DNA of 64,000 nucleotides from NCBI GenBank assembly GCA_017745235.1, contig JAGHZU010000006.1:124001-188000 (forward strand), given 5' to 3'. Source of the DNA: Caulobacter sp. GTDB taxonomy: Bacteria; Pseudomonadota; Alphaproteobacteria; Caulobacterales; Caulobacteraceae. Shown in pieces: positions 25,670 through 34,569 of the stretch (position 1 is the stretch's first letter; the number at the start of each line of letters is the position of its first letter). The notes beneath the pieces were generated by a model. That model made no database searches, had not been told where the DNA came from, and saw nothing but the letters and a program-made list of their open reading frames with translations. The position numbers and the translations under genes were made by a program.

Positions 25670-26596
25670 ATGCCGATGCCCGACGACTATCTGGAGTATC
25701 CGCACCGCGCCTACGGCATGGACCAGTCGCTGTACGGCTGGCGGCCGGCCACCGCGCGGCCGAGGATCGCCTGGCCGGGCGGCCAGTCCGTGCTCGGCGT
25801 CATTGTCGTGCCGATCGAACATCACATGCTCGATCCGTCGGGCAAGCCGTTCAAGCATCCGGGCGCGATGGTCACGCCGTATCCGGACCTGCGCCATTAC
25901 ACCACCCGCGACTATGGCGCCCGCGTCGGGGTCTTCCGCATCCTCGACGCGCTCAAGCACGAGGGCCTCAAGGCGACCTTCCCGGTCAACGCCGTGCTGC
26001 TGCCGCGCCTGGAGCCGCTGATCGAGGCGATCCTGGAGGATGGCCACGAGGTCGCCGCCTACGGGGTCGACACCGATCATATCCACTGGGGCGGCCTGGA
26101 CCGCGAGACCGAGAAGGCCTGGATTGAAGAGGCCAAGGCGGCGTTCGCCAAGGTCGGGCTTTCACCCAGGACCTGGATGAGCCCGGCGCGCCAGCAGTCG
26201 TTCTCGACGCTGGAACTGCTCGCCGCGGCGGGCTTCGAGGTCTGCCTGGACTGGGAGGCGGACGAGGTTCCGTTGCCGATGACGACGCCGGCCGGCCCGA
26301 TCCTGTCGCTGCCCGTCTCCAACGAGCTGGACGACCGCACGCTGCTGAACGACCGGCGCCAGACCGAGGACCAATGGGCCGATCAGGTCGTGGCCGCGCA
26401 GGCCTATCTGTCGGGCGACGCCGAGCGTTTCGGCGGTCGGATGCTCGGGTTCACGCTGACGCCCTATGTCGCGGGCCAGCCGTTCCGCATCGCGTCCCTG
26501 CGCCGCATGCTCGCCGGCCTGGCGGGCGCGAGCGGCTTCACGGCGGCTACGGCGGGCGAGGCCGCCGACCTGTTCGCGAGAAGCGCGCGGGGTTGA
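25670..26596 (+). CDS. Polysaccharide-deacetylase-fold hydrolase (copy 2, diverged site)
   Basis: The 308-residue paralogue of the preceding gene shares the N-terminal frame (ATARPRIAWPGGQSVLGVIV), DYGARVGVFRILDALKHEGLKATF and the C-terminal layout. However, the SHG-type segment reads EVAAYGVDTDHIHWGG and the later motif is TWMSPARQQSFSTLELLAA. The two products may form a heteromer or work on successive intermediates. It ends the transcript; a hairpin follows at 26604-26640. Confidence 0.83.
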   Translation: MPMPDDYLEYPHRAYGMDQSLYGWRPATARPRIAWPGGQSVLGVIVVPIEHHMLDPSGKPFKHPGAMVTPYPDLRHYTTRDYGARVGVFRILDALKHEGLKATFPVNAVLLPRLEPLIEAILEDGHEVAAYGVDTDHIHWGGLDRETEKAWIEEAKAAFAKVGLSPRTWMSPARQQSFSTLELLAAAGFEVCLDWEADEVPLPMTTPAGPILSLPVSNELDDRTLLNDRRQTEDQWADQVVAAQAYLSGDAERFGGRMLGFTLTPYVAGQPFRIASLRRMLAGLAGASGFTAATAGEAADLFARSARG

Positions 26597-26963
26597 GCCT
26601 GGTTCGCCTCTGTCGTCGTCGTCGACGACGGTCGAGGCGAGGAGGAGCATGCCTGGAATCCAGAACACCGAAGGACGTCGGAAGGTTTCGGACAAGTAGA
26701 GGTTGTGACGTCGCCAGGGCTTCGACTGACATTGAGCTTTGTTTTTCTAGTGGTCGGTGCGTCCGATTGCTGTGGTCTCACCGAGCATATATCCGATAGA
26801 CGATCATGTACCTCATTCCAGGTTCCAATCCCAAGATGCGCACATATTCTACGTGATGAGATCATAATTTGGCGACGACATGCGCCAGCGAAGTTTCTCG
26901 TTCCAAGGTCAGATATCGATAAAACACATCAATAATCGCGACATGTGAGGGGGTTGTATAATA
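26597..26963. promoter_or_regulatory. Hairpin and A/T-rich leader before TonB receptor
   Basis: No gene is seen in 367 bases. TCGCCTC (26604-26610) and GAGGCGA (26634-26640) form a perfect outer stem around the self-complementary CGTCGTCGACGACG, a probable end signal without a T run for the deacetylase transcript. From about 26700 the sequence becomes A/T-rich and ends in GTGAGGGGG before the receptor ATG, consistent with an independent promoter. Confidence 0.5.
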
Positions 26964-29141
26964 ATGAACAAGATCAACTATCAAAGCTCTTCAGTTCATA
27001 TCGGTTTGGCTGTCTTCGCGACGGTCTCGGCGGTAGCGTTGCTTTCGGCATCTGGAGCCCAGGCCCAGACCCAGGACGCGCCGAGTGACAAGACCGCCCT
27101 GGAAGAGATCATCGTCACCGCCCAGCGCACGTCCGAGAACCTTCAGCGTTCGCCCGTGGCCGTGACCGCCCTGACCGCCCAAGGGCTCGAGCGGCGGCAG
27201 ATCTCGAGCGTCCGTGACCTCAGCACCAGCATTCCCAACACCCTGATCTCGCCGCCGACCGCCGTGTCCAACGCCGCCCGAATCTATATTCGCGGCGCGG
27301 GCCAAGACAATTCCGGCATCCTGGCCGACCCGGCCGTGGCGATCTATGTGGACGGCGTCTACATGCCGCGCACCAACGGCGCGCTGTTCGACTTCTCCGA
27401 CGTGGATCGGGTGGAAGTGCTGCGGGGCCCGCAAGGCACCCTCTACGGCCGCAACGCCTCGGGCGGCGCGATCAACATCATCACCAAGACGCCCGGCCAG
27501 ACGCCGGAGGCGTCCGGCGACGTCGCCTACGGCAGCTTCAACACCGTCGACGCCCGCGCCTACCTCGCGGGTCCGGTGAGCGACAATCTCACCGCCTCGA
27601 TCAGCGGGCTCTATCGCCGGCGTGACGGGCTGGTGGAGAACACGATCACCGGGGACAAGCTGAACAACCGCAACCTCACCTCGGTGCGCGGGAAGCTGCA
27701 CTACACCCCGACCGACAACTTCACCATCACGGCGACCGCGGACTACACCAAGGACAAGTCACACTCCCTGACGGGCGTCAACCTGACCAACTATCCCGGC
27801 GTGACCTTCCCGCTGGCCAAGCCCGACCGCGATCCCTTCACTACTGAGATCACCGGACGGCACTATGGTAACTTGACCGCCTGGGGCGTCGGGGTGCAGG
27901 CCAGCTACAGGACCGGCGACTGGACCCTAAACTCCATCAGCAGCTATCGCGGCCTGGACAACCGGCTGATCATTCCGCTGGTGATGGTGACGAACACCGT
28001 GCCGATCCTGATCGACTTCGACATTCACGACAAGACGTGGAGCCAGGAGTTTAACGCCAGCTACAGCACCGAGCGGCTCAAGGGAGTTGTCGGGGTCTAC
28101 TACTTCAACGAAAACGCCGACGATCTCGAACCTATTACCTCGCCGCCCAAGAACCTCTATCGCAAGACGGACGCGGCGGCGGCCTATGCCCAAGGCACCT
28201 TCAAGATCACCGACACCCTCGGGCTGACGGGCGGTCTTCGCTACACCTACGAGCAGACCAAGTTCATCCAAAACTATTACACGCAACGGCCCTACGGTCA
28301 GGCGGCGAAGCAGGACTGGAAGGCCTGGACGCCGAAGATCGGCATGGAATGGCAGATCCAGCCGTCGTTCATGACCTACGTGTCCTTCACCAAGGGCTTC
28401 AAGAGTGGGGGCTTCAACGCCATCGCGCCGAACACCAACACCGGTACGGGGATCGAGGGCGGCCCGATCGCCTATGATCCGGAGAAGGTCAAAAGCTACG
28501 AAGCCGGCTTCAAGTACCAGACGCCCGACAACCGCTTCCGCCTGAACGGCGCGCTCTTCCGGGCCGATTACAACGGCTTGCAACTGCCGGTCTATTTCCC
28601 GGGCACGGTCAACACGTTCACGTCCAACGCGACGGGCGCGCGGGTCCAAGGGATCGAACTGGAGGCCAACTACCGACCGAATTCCGTGCTTGAACTCTAC
28701 GGCTCCTTCTCGCATCAGAACGGCAAGTACACCGCGCCATTCTCGTGCAGCGACGCGTTCACCACGATCCTCAATTGCCAGGATCGGGAGATCAAGGCGC
28801 TCATCCCGACACAGGCTTCGGCCGGCTTCACTTACACCCCCGCACTCGACATCGAGGGCACGATCCGCCTGAACGGCGGCTGGACCTACATGTCCGGCTA
28901 TTGGAACAACGTGTCGAACACGGTGGACCTCGAGAAGACCGGCGCGCAGGGCCTGCTCAACGCCTCGGTCGCCTATCAGACCCCGAACGGCCACTGGACC
29001 TTCTCGGTCGAAGGCAAGAACCTAGCGAACGAGAAGTACTACGCCGCCGTCCTGCAGGTCGCCAACGCCACCTCACCGTCGGTGGCCGGCTACCCGGCCG
29101 ACCCTCGCATCGTGATGGCCCGGATCCGGTTCAACTACTAG
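26964..29141 (+). CDS. TonB-dependent outer-membrane receptor
   Basis: The 725-residue protein has a signal peptide ending ASGAQAQ, a TonB box region LEEIIVTAQRTSENLQ, and a plug with GVYMPRTNGALFDFSD and VEVLRGPQGTLYGRNASGGAINI. The C-terminal barrel ends in Tyr (MARIRFNY). It resembles Caulobacter/sphingomonad receptors for small aromatic or heterocyclic molecules rather than iron chelates, but ligand assignment from sequence is not possible. Its position in the cluster suggests uptake of the pathway substrate. Confidence 0.93.
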   Translation: MNKINYQSSSVHIGLAVFATVSAVALLSASGAQAQTQDAPSDKTALEEIIVTAQRTSENLQRSPVAVTALTAQGLERRQISSVRDLSTSIPNTLISPPTAVSNAARIYIRGAGQDNSGILADPAVAIYVDGVYMPRTNGALFDFSDVDRVEVLRGPQGTLYGRNASGGAINIITKTPGQTPEASGDVAYGSFNTVDARAYLAGPVSDNLTASISGLYRRRDGLVENTITGDKLNNRNLTSVRGKLHYTPTDNFTITATADYTKDKSHSLTGVNLTNYPGVTFPLAKPDRDPFTTEITGRHYGNLTAWGVGVQASYRTGDWTLNSISSYRGLDNRLIIPLVMVTNTVPILIDFDIHDKTWSQEFNASYSTERLKGVVGVYYFNENADDLEPITSPPKNLYRKTDAAAAYAQGTFKITDTLGLTGGLRYTYEQTKFIQNYYTQRPYGQAAKQDWKAWTPKIGMEWQIQPSFMTYVSFTKGFKSGGFNAIAPNTNTGTGIEGGPIAYDPEKVKSYEAGFKYQTPDNRFRLNGALFRADYNGLQLPVYFPGTVNTFTSNATGARVQGIELEANYRPNSVLELYGSFSHQNGKYTAPFSCSDAFTTILNCQDREIKALIPTQASAGFTYTPALDIEGTIRLNGGWTYMSGYWNNVSNTVDLEKTGAQGLLNASVAYQTPNGHWTFSVEGKNLANEKYYAAVLQVANATSPSVAGYPADPRIVMARIRFNY

Positions 29142-29146
29142 TCTGA

Positions 29147-29183
29147 CAGGTCCGGGACGTCCCTGGCGGGCGCCCCGGACCTG
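29147..29183 (+). terminator. Strong hairpin after TonB receptor gene
   Basis: CAGGTCCGGG and CCCGGACCTG form a perfect 10-bp stem with a 17-base loop, starting 5 bases after the receptor stop codon. There is no T run, so it may be an attenuator or mRNA-stabilising stem rather than a full terminator. Confidence 0.5.
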
Positions 29184-29220
29184 AACCTGCGTAAGCTTTC
29201 TCGAACTCGCGAGCTTCCCG

Positions 29221-30237
29221 ATGAAAACCCAGGCGGTCGTCTACAAGCGCAACGGCGCCCCTCTCGAGGTCGCCGAACTGGACACGATCGACCTGGGGGA
29301 GCCGCTGGCCGACGAAGCGATCGTGCAGATCGAGGCCACGCCGATCCACATGGCGGACCTCTTCTACATGGAAGGGCGCCTGCCGCAGTGGGCGCCGGCG
29401 CCGCCGGCCATGGCCGGCATCGAAGCGTGCGGACGCATCGCCCAGATCGGCGCCGACGGCGGCTTCGAGATCGGGGACCGCGTCTTTCTTCCGCGCCGCG
29501 GCGGCACGTTCAGCCAGTACGTCAAGGTCAAGACCGCCAAGCTGACCAAGGCCGTCAATCACGGCGACCCGGTGCAGCTGTCGCTGATGCCGATCAACGG
29601 CGCGACCAGCTACGTGATGATGACCCGCGTCGTGGATCTGAAGCCCGGCGAGTGGGTCCTCCAGAACGCGGCGAATTCCAGCTGCGGCCGGTTCAACATC
29701 AGCATCGCCAAGCAGCTGGGCCTGAAGACCGTCAACGTCGTGCGGCGCGAGGAACTCATTCCCGACCTGCTGGCGCTGGGCGCGGACCAGGTTCTGCTCG
29801 ACGGTGACGGCCTGCGGGACCGCGTCTTAGCCGCCACCGGCGGCGCGAAGATCCGCTACGGCATCGACGCGGTGGCCGGGACGGCGACGAACCGCATGGC
29901 CGAAAGCCTGGACATCGGCGGCGTGCTCGCGGTCTACGGCATGATGTCGGGCCAGCCCTGCCAGGTGGCCGGCGACCTGTTCCTGATGCGCGACCTGACG
30001 CTGCGCGGGTTCTGCACCCCGTATTTCGAGGTCGACCTGTCCGCCGACGACAAGCAGAAGATGATGACGGCGCTGGCCAACTGGTCCGCCGACGGCCAGC
30101 TCGTAGCCAAGATCGCCGCGACCTATCCGCTCCGTGATTTCAAGGACGCCATGCGCCATGAGATGGAGAGCGGCTCGGCGCGCGACGGCAAGGTCGTGAT
30201 CCTGCCGAACCCGGAACTGATCGGCGGGAACGCGTGA
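29221..30237 (+). CDS. MDR-superfamily zinc-free oxidoreductase, enoyl reductase-like
   Basis: The 338-residue protein is a medium-chain reductase: PPAMAGIEACGRI and IGDRVFLPRRGGTFSQYVKVK near the N terminus, then VLQNAANSSCGRFNISIAKQLGLKTVNVVRR. The NAANSSCGR segment resembles the nucleotide site of mitochondrial-type trans-2-enoyl-CoA reductases (MECR/ETR). The zinc-binding cysteines of alcohol dehydrogenases are absent. It probably reduces a conjugated double bond with NADPH. The downstream MFS gene overlaps its stop (ATGA). Confidence 0.82.
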   Translation: MKTQAVVYKRNGAPLEVAELDTIDLGEPLADEAIVQIEATPIHMADLFYMEGRLPQWAPAPPAMAGIEACGRIAQIGADGGFEIGDRVFLPRRGGTFSQYVKVKTAKLTKAVNHGDPVQLSLMPINGATSYVMMTRVVDLKPGEWVLQNAANSSCGRFNISIAKQLGLKTVNVVRREELIPDLLALGADQVLLDGDGLRDRVLAATGGAKIRYGIDAVAGTATNRMAESLDIGGVLAVYGMMSGQPCQVAGDLFLMRDLTLRGFCTPYFEVDLSADDKQKMMTALANWSADGQLVAKIAATYPLRDFKDAMRHEMESGSARDGKVVILPNPELIGGNA

Positions 30238-31580
30238 TGACCACCGAGAGCGCCTCTCAGAGCGCCGCGCCCTGGCCCTCGCCCGTCCGCGCCTGGTACG
30301 TGGTCGCGATCCTGGCGTTCGCCTATGCGTTCGCGATCCTGGACCGCATCGCCATCGGCATCCTGGTCATCCCGATCCAGACCGATCTCGGGCTGACGGA
30401 CACCCAGATGGGCCTGCTGCAGGGCGCGGCCTTCGGCGTCTCCTACAGCCTGTTCGCCATACCGCTGGGCTGGTTCGTCGACCGCTACAGCCGGCGCACG
30501 CTCCTGGCCGCGGGCATCTGCGTGTGGAGCCTGGCCACCATCCTGTGCGCCTACGCCCGTGACTTCATGAGCTTCTTCATCGCCCGCGTGTTCGTGGGGA
30601 TCGGCGAGGCCAGCGTCTCGCCCGCGGCGGCGTCGCTGATCGCCGACTATTTCCCGCCCGAGCGCCGGGGGCGCGCCTTCAGCGTCTTCATGCTGGGCAG
30701 CACGCTCGGCATCGGCCTGGCCTATCTACTGGGCGCCGTGGCGCTGCACCTGTCCGGGTTCGTGAAGGGTCTGGGCTGGACGATGCTGGCGGGCATGAAG
30801 AGCTGGGAGATCGTGTTCGTCCTCGTCGGCGCGCCCGGGCTGCTGCTGACCGTCCTGGCTCTGGCCACGGTGCGCGAGCCGGCGCGACGGGAAAGGATCG
30901 CGACCACGACGGGGTCCGCGGTGTCCCTGAAGGCGACCCTGGCGAAGAACCGCTTCTCGTACCTCGCGATCATCAGCGGCGCGGCCCTGATCATGATCAC
31001 GGTCTACGCCCAGCTGGCCTGGCTGCCGACGCACTTCATCCGGCGCTATGGCTGGAGCGCCAGCGAAGTCAGCGTCGCCTTCGGGGTCGGCTTCCTGCCG
31101 ATTGGCGTCTTCAGCAGCCTGAGCGCCGGGTGGGTGTTGAACTGGCTGCGCAAGCGCGGCCGCCGGGACGGCCCCCTGCTGGTGATCGCCTTCCAGGCGG
31201 TGGTCGTGCTGATCTGCGGGGCGCTGATGTGCGTGGGGCCGACGGCGCCGCTCGCCTATCTCGGCTTCATCCTGGTCACGATCCCCGGCACCTGGTCCTA
31301 CGTCGCGGCGCTGGCGGGGCTGAACGAGATCACGCCCAACGAACTGCGCGGGCAGGTCACGGGCCTCTTCACCCTGGTCACCGGCCTGATCTCCCTGGGT
31401 GGCGGCGCGTTCGCGGTCGGGTTCCTGTCCGACACCTTCTTCCACGGACCGAAAGGCGTCGGCCTGGGCCTGATGACCGTCAACACCGTCGCGACGGTCA
31501 TCGCCGCGATCATCGTGCTGCTGACCATCAAGGAATACCGCGCCACCGTCAGCCGGTCGGTCTGGCTGGGCCAGGCCTAG
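30237..31580 (+). CDS. MFS transporter
   Basis: The protein is about 447 residues with 12 predicted membrane segments. The MFS signature between helices 2 and 3 reads GWFVDRYSRRTLL, and YFPPERRGRAFS lies in the first half. The type resembles the Spinster/aromatic-acid exporter-importer group. ATG at 30237 overlaps the reductase stop as ATGA. It is the likely inner-membrane carrier for the acid or intermediate brought in by the nearby TonB receptor. Confidence 0.9.
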   Translation: MTTESASQSAAPWPSPVRAWYVVAILAFAYAFAILDRIAIGILVIPIQTDLGLTDTQMGLLQGAAFGVSYSLFAIPLGWFVDRYSRRTLLAAGICVWSLATILCAYARDFMSFFIARVFVGIGEASVSPAAASLIADYFPPERRGRAFSVFMLGSTLGIGLAYLLGAVALHLSGFVKGLGWTMLAGMKSWEIVFVLVGAPGLLLTVLALATVREPARRERIATTTGSAVSLKATLAKNRFSYLAIISGAALIMITVYAQLAWLPTHFIRRYGWSASEVSVAFGVGFLPIGVFSSLSAGWVLNWLRKRGRRDGPLLVIAFQAVVVLICGALMCVGPTAPLAYLGFILVTIPGTWSYVAALAGLNEITPNELRGQVTGLFTLVTGLISLGGGAFAVGFLSDTFFHGPKGVGLGLMTVNTVATVIAAIIVLLTIKEYRATVSRSVWLGQA

Positions 31581-31608
31581 GACGTCACATGTCTAGCGAG
31601 GCGTAGCG

Positions 31609-32280
31609 ATGAAGATTGGCCAGGACCTGCTCGTGCTGTCCTTCGATCCCCCGAAGGCTCTCGAGGACCTGATCGTCGATCCGGCCTGCCCGCGCACCGG
31701 CCCGGCGGTCCTGCTGTTCGCCGACTCCATCGACCTCGATCTCTGGGCGAAGGAGCCGCTGGAACCGCAGAAGGCGCTGTGGACCGAGGTCGCGATCGGC
31801 TACGGCTGCGAGGTGAAGGGGGAGCCCGCGACGGCGTTCCACTATCCCTACCTGCTGCTCTCGGGCGCCAAGAGCGACCGGGGCGTCGCCGTCGCCGACG
31901 TCGAGATGACCCGCTTCCACGCAGCCTGCCCGGACTACGAGGGCGGCGCGCCCGGCCGGCGTTGCGCGGCGACGGCCCGGACCATCGGCGGCCGCCCCAT
32001 CGCCGACCTCGACGTCACCCTCCAGCAGCCGCAGACCCAGACGCCCGCCGGTCTGCTGCGCTGGGTCAACAGGGTCCGCTACGGCGACGTGACGGCGCCC
32101 GGCGACTCCATCGATCGCGGTCTGTGGTTCGTCCCCGCCATCGACCCGCAGGTCGCCGACCTCTGGACGGGCGTCGGCAGCGCCACCTTCGGCGAGGGCA
32201 TGGGGTGGTCGGGCGCGGTGCGGGGCGAGGCCTGGTCGCTCGGCGTCGTCTACGATCTTGTGGCCGGAGAACGCCTGTGA
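31609..32280 (+). CDS. Acetoacetate decarboxylase-like fold protein (copy 1), function unknown
   Basis: The 223-residue protein is not a clear family match, but TEVAIGYGCEVKGEPATAFHYPYLLLSG followed by a GVAVADVEMTRFHA segment resembles the acetoacetate-decarboxylase superfamily. I see no PK or KK motif that would supply the Schiff-base lysine. GAGG precedes the ATG. It overlaps the next gene, a similar-sized protein of the same type, by GTGA, so the two are made together and may form a complex. Confidence 0.55.
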   Translation: MKIGQDLLVLSFDPPKALEDLIVDPACPRTGPAVLLFADSIDLDLWAKEPLEPQKALWTEVAIGYGCEVKGEPATAFHYPYLLLSGAKSDRGVAVADVEMTRFHAACPDYEGGAPGRRCAATARTIGGRPIADLDVTLQQPQTQTPAGLLRWVNRVRYGDVTAPGDSIDRGLWFVPAIDPQVADLWTGVGSATFGEGMGWSGAVRGEAWSLGVVYDLVAGERL

Positions 32281-32969
32281 GCCAGCCGATGAGCAAACGC
32301 GCCTGCGGCCAGACCTCGCTCGCCGCGGTCTGCGAGCTGGAGCCGGGCCGCGCGGCCAAGCTGCTGCCCGCGCCCCTGACGGCCATCGCCGACCGGGCCT
32401 TCATCTACCTGGTCTGGTGCTCGCTCTACAGCGAGACCAGCACGGTCCGCGAGCGCTCGTTCTTCGAGGCCAACATCGCCATCCCGTGCGATGGGCCGGC
32501 CGGGGAGGGCACCTGGTTCGCCGCCGCCTATTTCAACTCGCGCCAGATTGTCCGGCACGCGCATCTCAGCGGCTGGACCGGGGAGCACGCCCATATCGAG
32601 ATCGGCCGCGTGCCCGCGGGGGTCGCCCGTCTCGTGTGGCCGTCGCAGACGCCGGTCGGCGGCTGGGTGGCGCGCGGCGGTCGCCGCGAGATCGAGATGG
32701 TCGTCCGCCCGGGCGATGAGGTCGATCTGGACACGACCCCGCTGCACAAGTTCCTGCGCGTCTATGGCGTTCGCCCGTTCGCCGACCAGCCTGATGTCAC
32801 GCTTGAATGGCACAACGAGGACGTGATCCATCGCATCCGCCAGGCAGAGGCCGACCTGACCCTGGCCGGAGACGCCGCGGCGCTGCTCGGCCCGGTGACC
32901 GTCTCGTCGGCCTATCTGATGGAGTTCGGCATCGACCTGGGCGGATCGCGGCGCGTCTCCGGCAGGTGA
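32277..32969 (+). CDS. Acetoacetate decarboxylase-like fold protein (copy 2), function unknown
   Basis: The product is about 230 residues from a GTG start that overlaps the preceding stop (GTGA); ATG at 32289 is an alternative. RSFFEANIAIPCDGPAGEGTWFAAAYF matches the (Y/F)xEAxIAxPC...G.y....y pattern of acetoacetate-decarboxylase-like proteins. The GREIxGxPKK segment is not visible; GWTGEHAHIEIG stands near that place. Only the last two-thirds of ORF 31779-32969 is real. Possible roles are an isomerase, a decarboxylase or a ligand-binding partner. Confidence 0.6.
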   Translation: MSQPMSKRACGQTSLAAVCELEPGRAAKLLPAPLTAIADRAFIYLVWCSLYSETSTVRERSFFEANIAIPCDGPAGEGTWFAAAYFNSRQIVRHAHLSGWTGEHAHIEIGRVPAGVARLVWPSQTPVGGWVARGGRREIEMVVRPGDEVDLDTTPLHKFLRVYGVRPFADQPDVTLEWHNEDVIHRIRQAEADLTLAGDAAALLGPVTVSSAYLMEFGIDLGGSRRVSGR

Positions 32970-33046
32970 TCAGCCGCCCCTTTCCGCGCCGCCGGCCAGC
33001 CCGGCCGACCTAGTCTCGAAGCTCCCGTTTCCCGAGGAGCATTGAG

Positions 33047-33535
33047 ATGTCCAAACAAGACGACGCGCCGGAGAACACGCTCGGCTACACCGCATCGAGC
33101 GCCATCGCCTACTCGCGCTTCCGCATGTACCAGGTCGACGAGAGCGACCTGGAAAAGGCGCCGCTGTTCTCCTTCCCCATGCTCGACGGGGTGATGAACA
33201 AGGCGATCAACGTCGGGATCGACGAGCCCGCCACCCAGGTGAACTTCGAGGAGTTCCTGCCGGGCCACGACATCAGCTGGGCGATGTTCCACGACGAGCT
33301 GCACTACGTCACCTCGGGCGAGTGCGAGGTGACCTATCACCTAGCCCCGATGATGACGATCACCGGCACGGTCGTCGCCAAGCCGGGCTGCATCTACCTC
33401 CTGCCGCGCGGGGCGCACATCAAGTGGAAGGTGCTGGGCGACAAGCCGTTCCGCCACCTCTGCATCTGCATCCCCAACCCGGGCTATCCGGTCGCGCTGG
33501 CCGACAGCGTGCGCAGGGCCGAGGGCGGCCAATGA
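33047..33535 (+). CDS. Single-domain cupin, EutQ-like
   Basis: The 162-residue protein has a cupin core: ISWAMFHDELHYVTSGECEVTY, followed by KPGCIYLLPRGAHIKWKV and FRHLCICIPNPGYP. The His/Glu pattern (H.E.H....G) allows a metal site. GAGGAG precedes the ATG. It overlaps the bicupin gene by 4 bases. Such small cupins act as isomerases, dioxygenases or binding proteins; nothing here decides between them. Confidence 0.82.
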   Translation: MSKQDDAPENTLGYTASSAIAYSRFRMYQVDESDLEKAPLFSFPMLDGVMNKAINVGIDEPATQVNFEEFLPGHDISWAMFHDELHYVTSGECEVTYHLAPMMTITGTVVAKPGCIYLLPRGAHIKWKVLGDKPFRHLCICIPNPGYPVALADSVRRAEGGQ

Positions 33536-34566
33536 GCAAGTCGGCGCACTATCGTCGCGACGAGCCGGCCTTCTACAATTTCCTGTCGCTCGAGCGCCAG
33601 GCGCTCGACGCGCCCGACCTGATCGCGGGCATGCGTGGCTCGCTCATGAGCATGGACGCCCACAGCGGCGCGCGGACCTATGTCTGCGAGCTGCCGCCGG
33701 GCTTCCGCACCCGCACGGACGGCAAGGAGGCCTCCCTGGAGTTCTTCGTGCTGCGGGGCGACCTGGCGCTGAACGGGTCGGCGGTCGGCGTCAGCGGCTA
33801 CATCCACGCTCCGCAGCTCTGCGGCGGCGGCGAGATCAGCACGGTTTCCGGCGCGCTGGTCCTGGCGTTCTGGAACCCGAACATGCCAGCCTACGCCTAT
33901 CCGGTGACACGCAACCGCGTGATCCAGACCGACAAGATCGACTGGGTCAACAGCGTGCCGGGCTCGCACGGGGTGATGCACAAGTCCCTGCGCGTGCCGG
34001 ACGCCGTTCCCGGCCCGAGCGGCGAGGGCTTCGACGGCGGTCCCGGCGGGTTCCTGCGCTTCCAGTACATCTCCCCGCAGGCGATCGCGGACCTGGAGCA
34101 CGTGCACCACGAATGCTGGGAGGAGATCATCGTGCTGAGCGGCGACATCCTGCTGGTCAACGAGGGCCAGATGGGCCCCGGCAGCGTCGTCTCGCACCCG
34201 CAGGAATGGTACCACGCGCCCTTCGTCTCGCGCAGCGGCGCGCTGATCCTGTGCCACACCGACGGTCCCATGGGCTATCCGTGGCCGACCCGGGACTATC
34301 CTCGGGGGCGCTGCTTCTGCGAGCGCTACATCGCCGAGACCCCCTGGGACGAACCGGCGAAGCACATCCCCTGGAACGAGCACCCCTATGCGGCCGAGCA
34401 GGAGGCGTCGGCGGAATATCAGGCCTATCGCGCCTCGCCGGGCGGCGTTCGCTGGGGCGGGGACGAGCCCGACGGCGAGGTGCCCCGCGCGCCCGCGGGC
34501 CGTGGCCGGCAGAGCCGCTTCCGCGCCAGCTGGGTGCGTTCCGAAGACGACAAGCCGAAGAGCTGA
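33532..34566 (+). CDS. Two-domain cupin protein (bicupin)
   Basis: The 344-residue protein starts at ATG 33532, overlapping the preceding stop. The first half has SLEFFVLRGDLALNG. The second half has LEHVHHECWEEIIVLSGDILLVNEGQMGPGSVVSHPQEWYHAPF, a good cupin motif with HxH...E and a later His. The C-terminal tail is basic and disordered-looking. Bicupins include quercetinase- and oxalate decarboxylase-type enzymes; a ring-cleaving or decarboxylating role is possible. Confidence 0.8.
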   Translation: MSKSAHYRRDEPAFYNFLSLERQALDAPDLIAGMRGSLMSMDAHSGARTYVCELPPGFRTRTDGKEASLEFFVLRGDLALNGSAVGVSGYIHAPQLCGGGEISTVSGALVLAFWNPNMPAYAYPVTRNRVIQTDKIDWVNSVPGSHGVMHKSLRVPDAVPGPSGEGFDGGPGGFLRFQYISPQAIADLEHVHHECWEEIIVLSGDILLVNEGQMGPGSVVSHPQEWYHAPFVSRSGALILCHTDGPMGYPWPTRDYPRGRCFCERYIAETPWDEPAKHIPWNEHPYAAEQEASAEYQAYRASPGGVRWGGDEPDGEVPRAPAGRGRQSRFRASWVRSEDDKPKS

Positions 34567-34569
34567 GCC

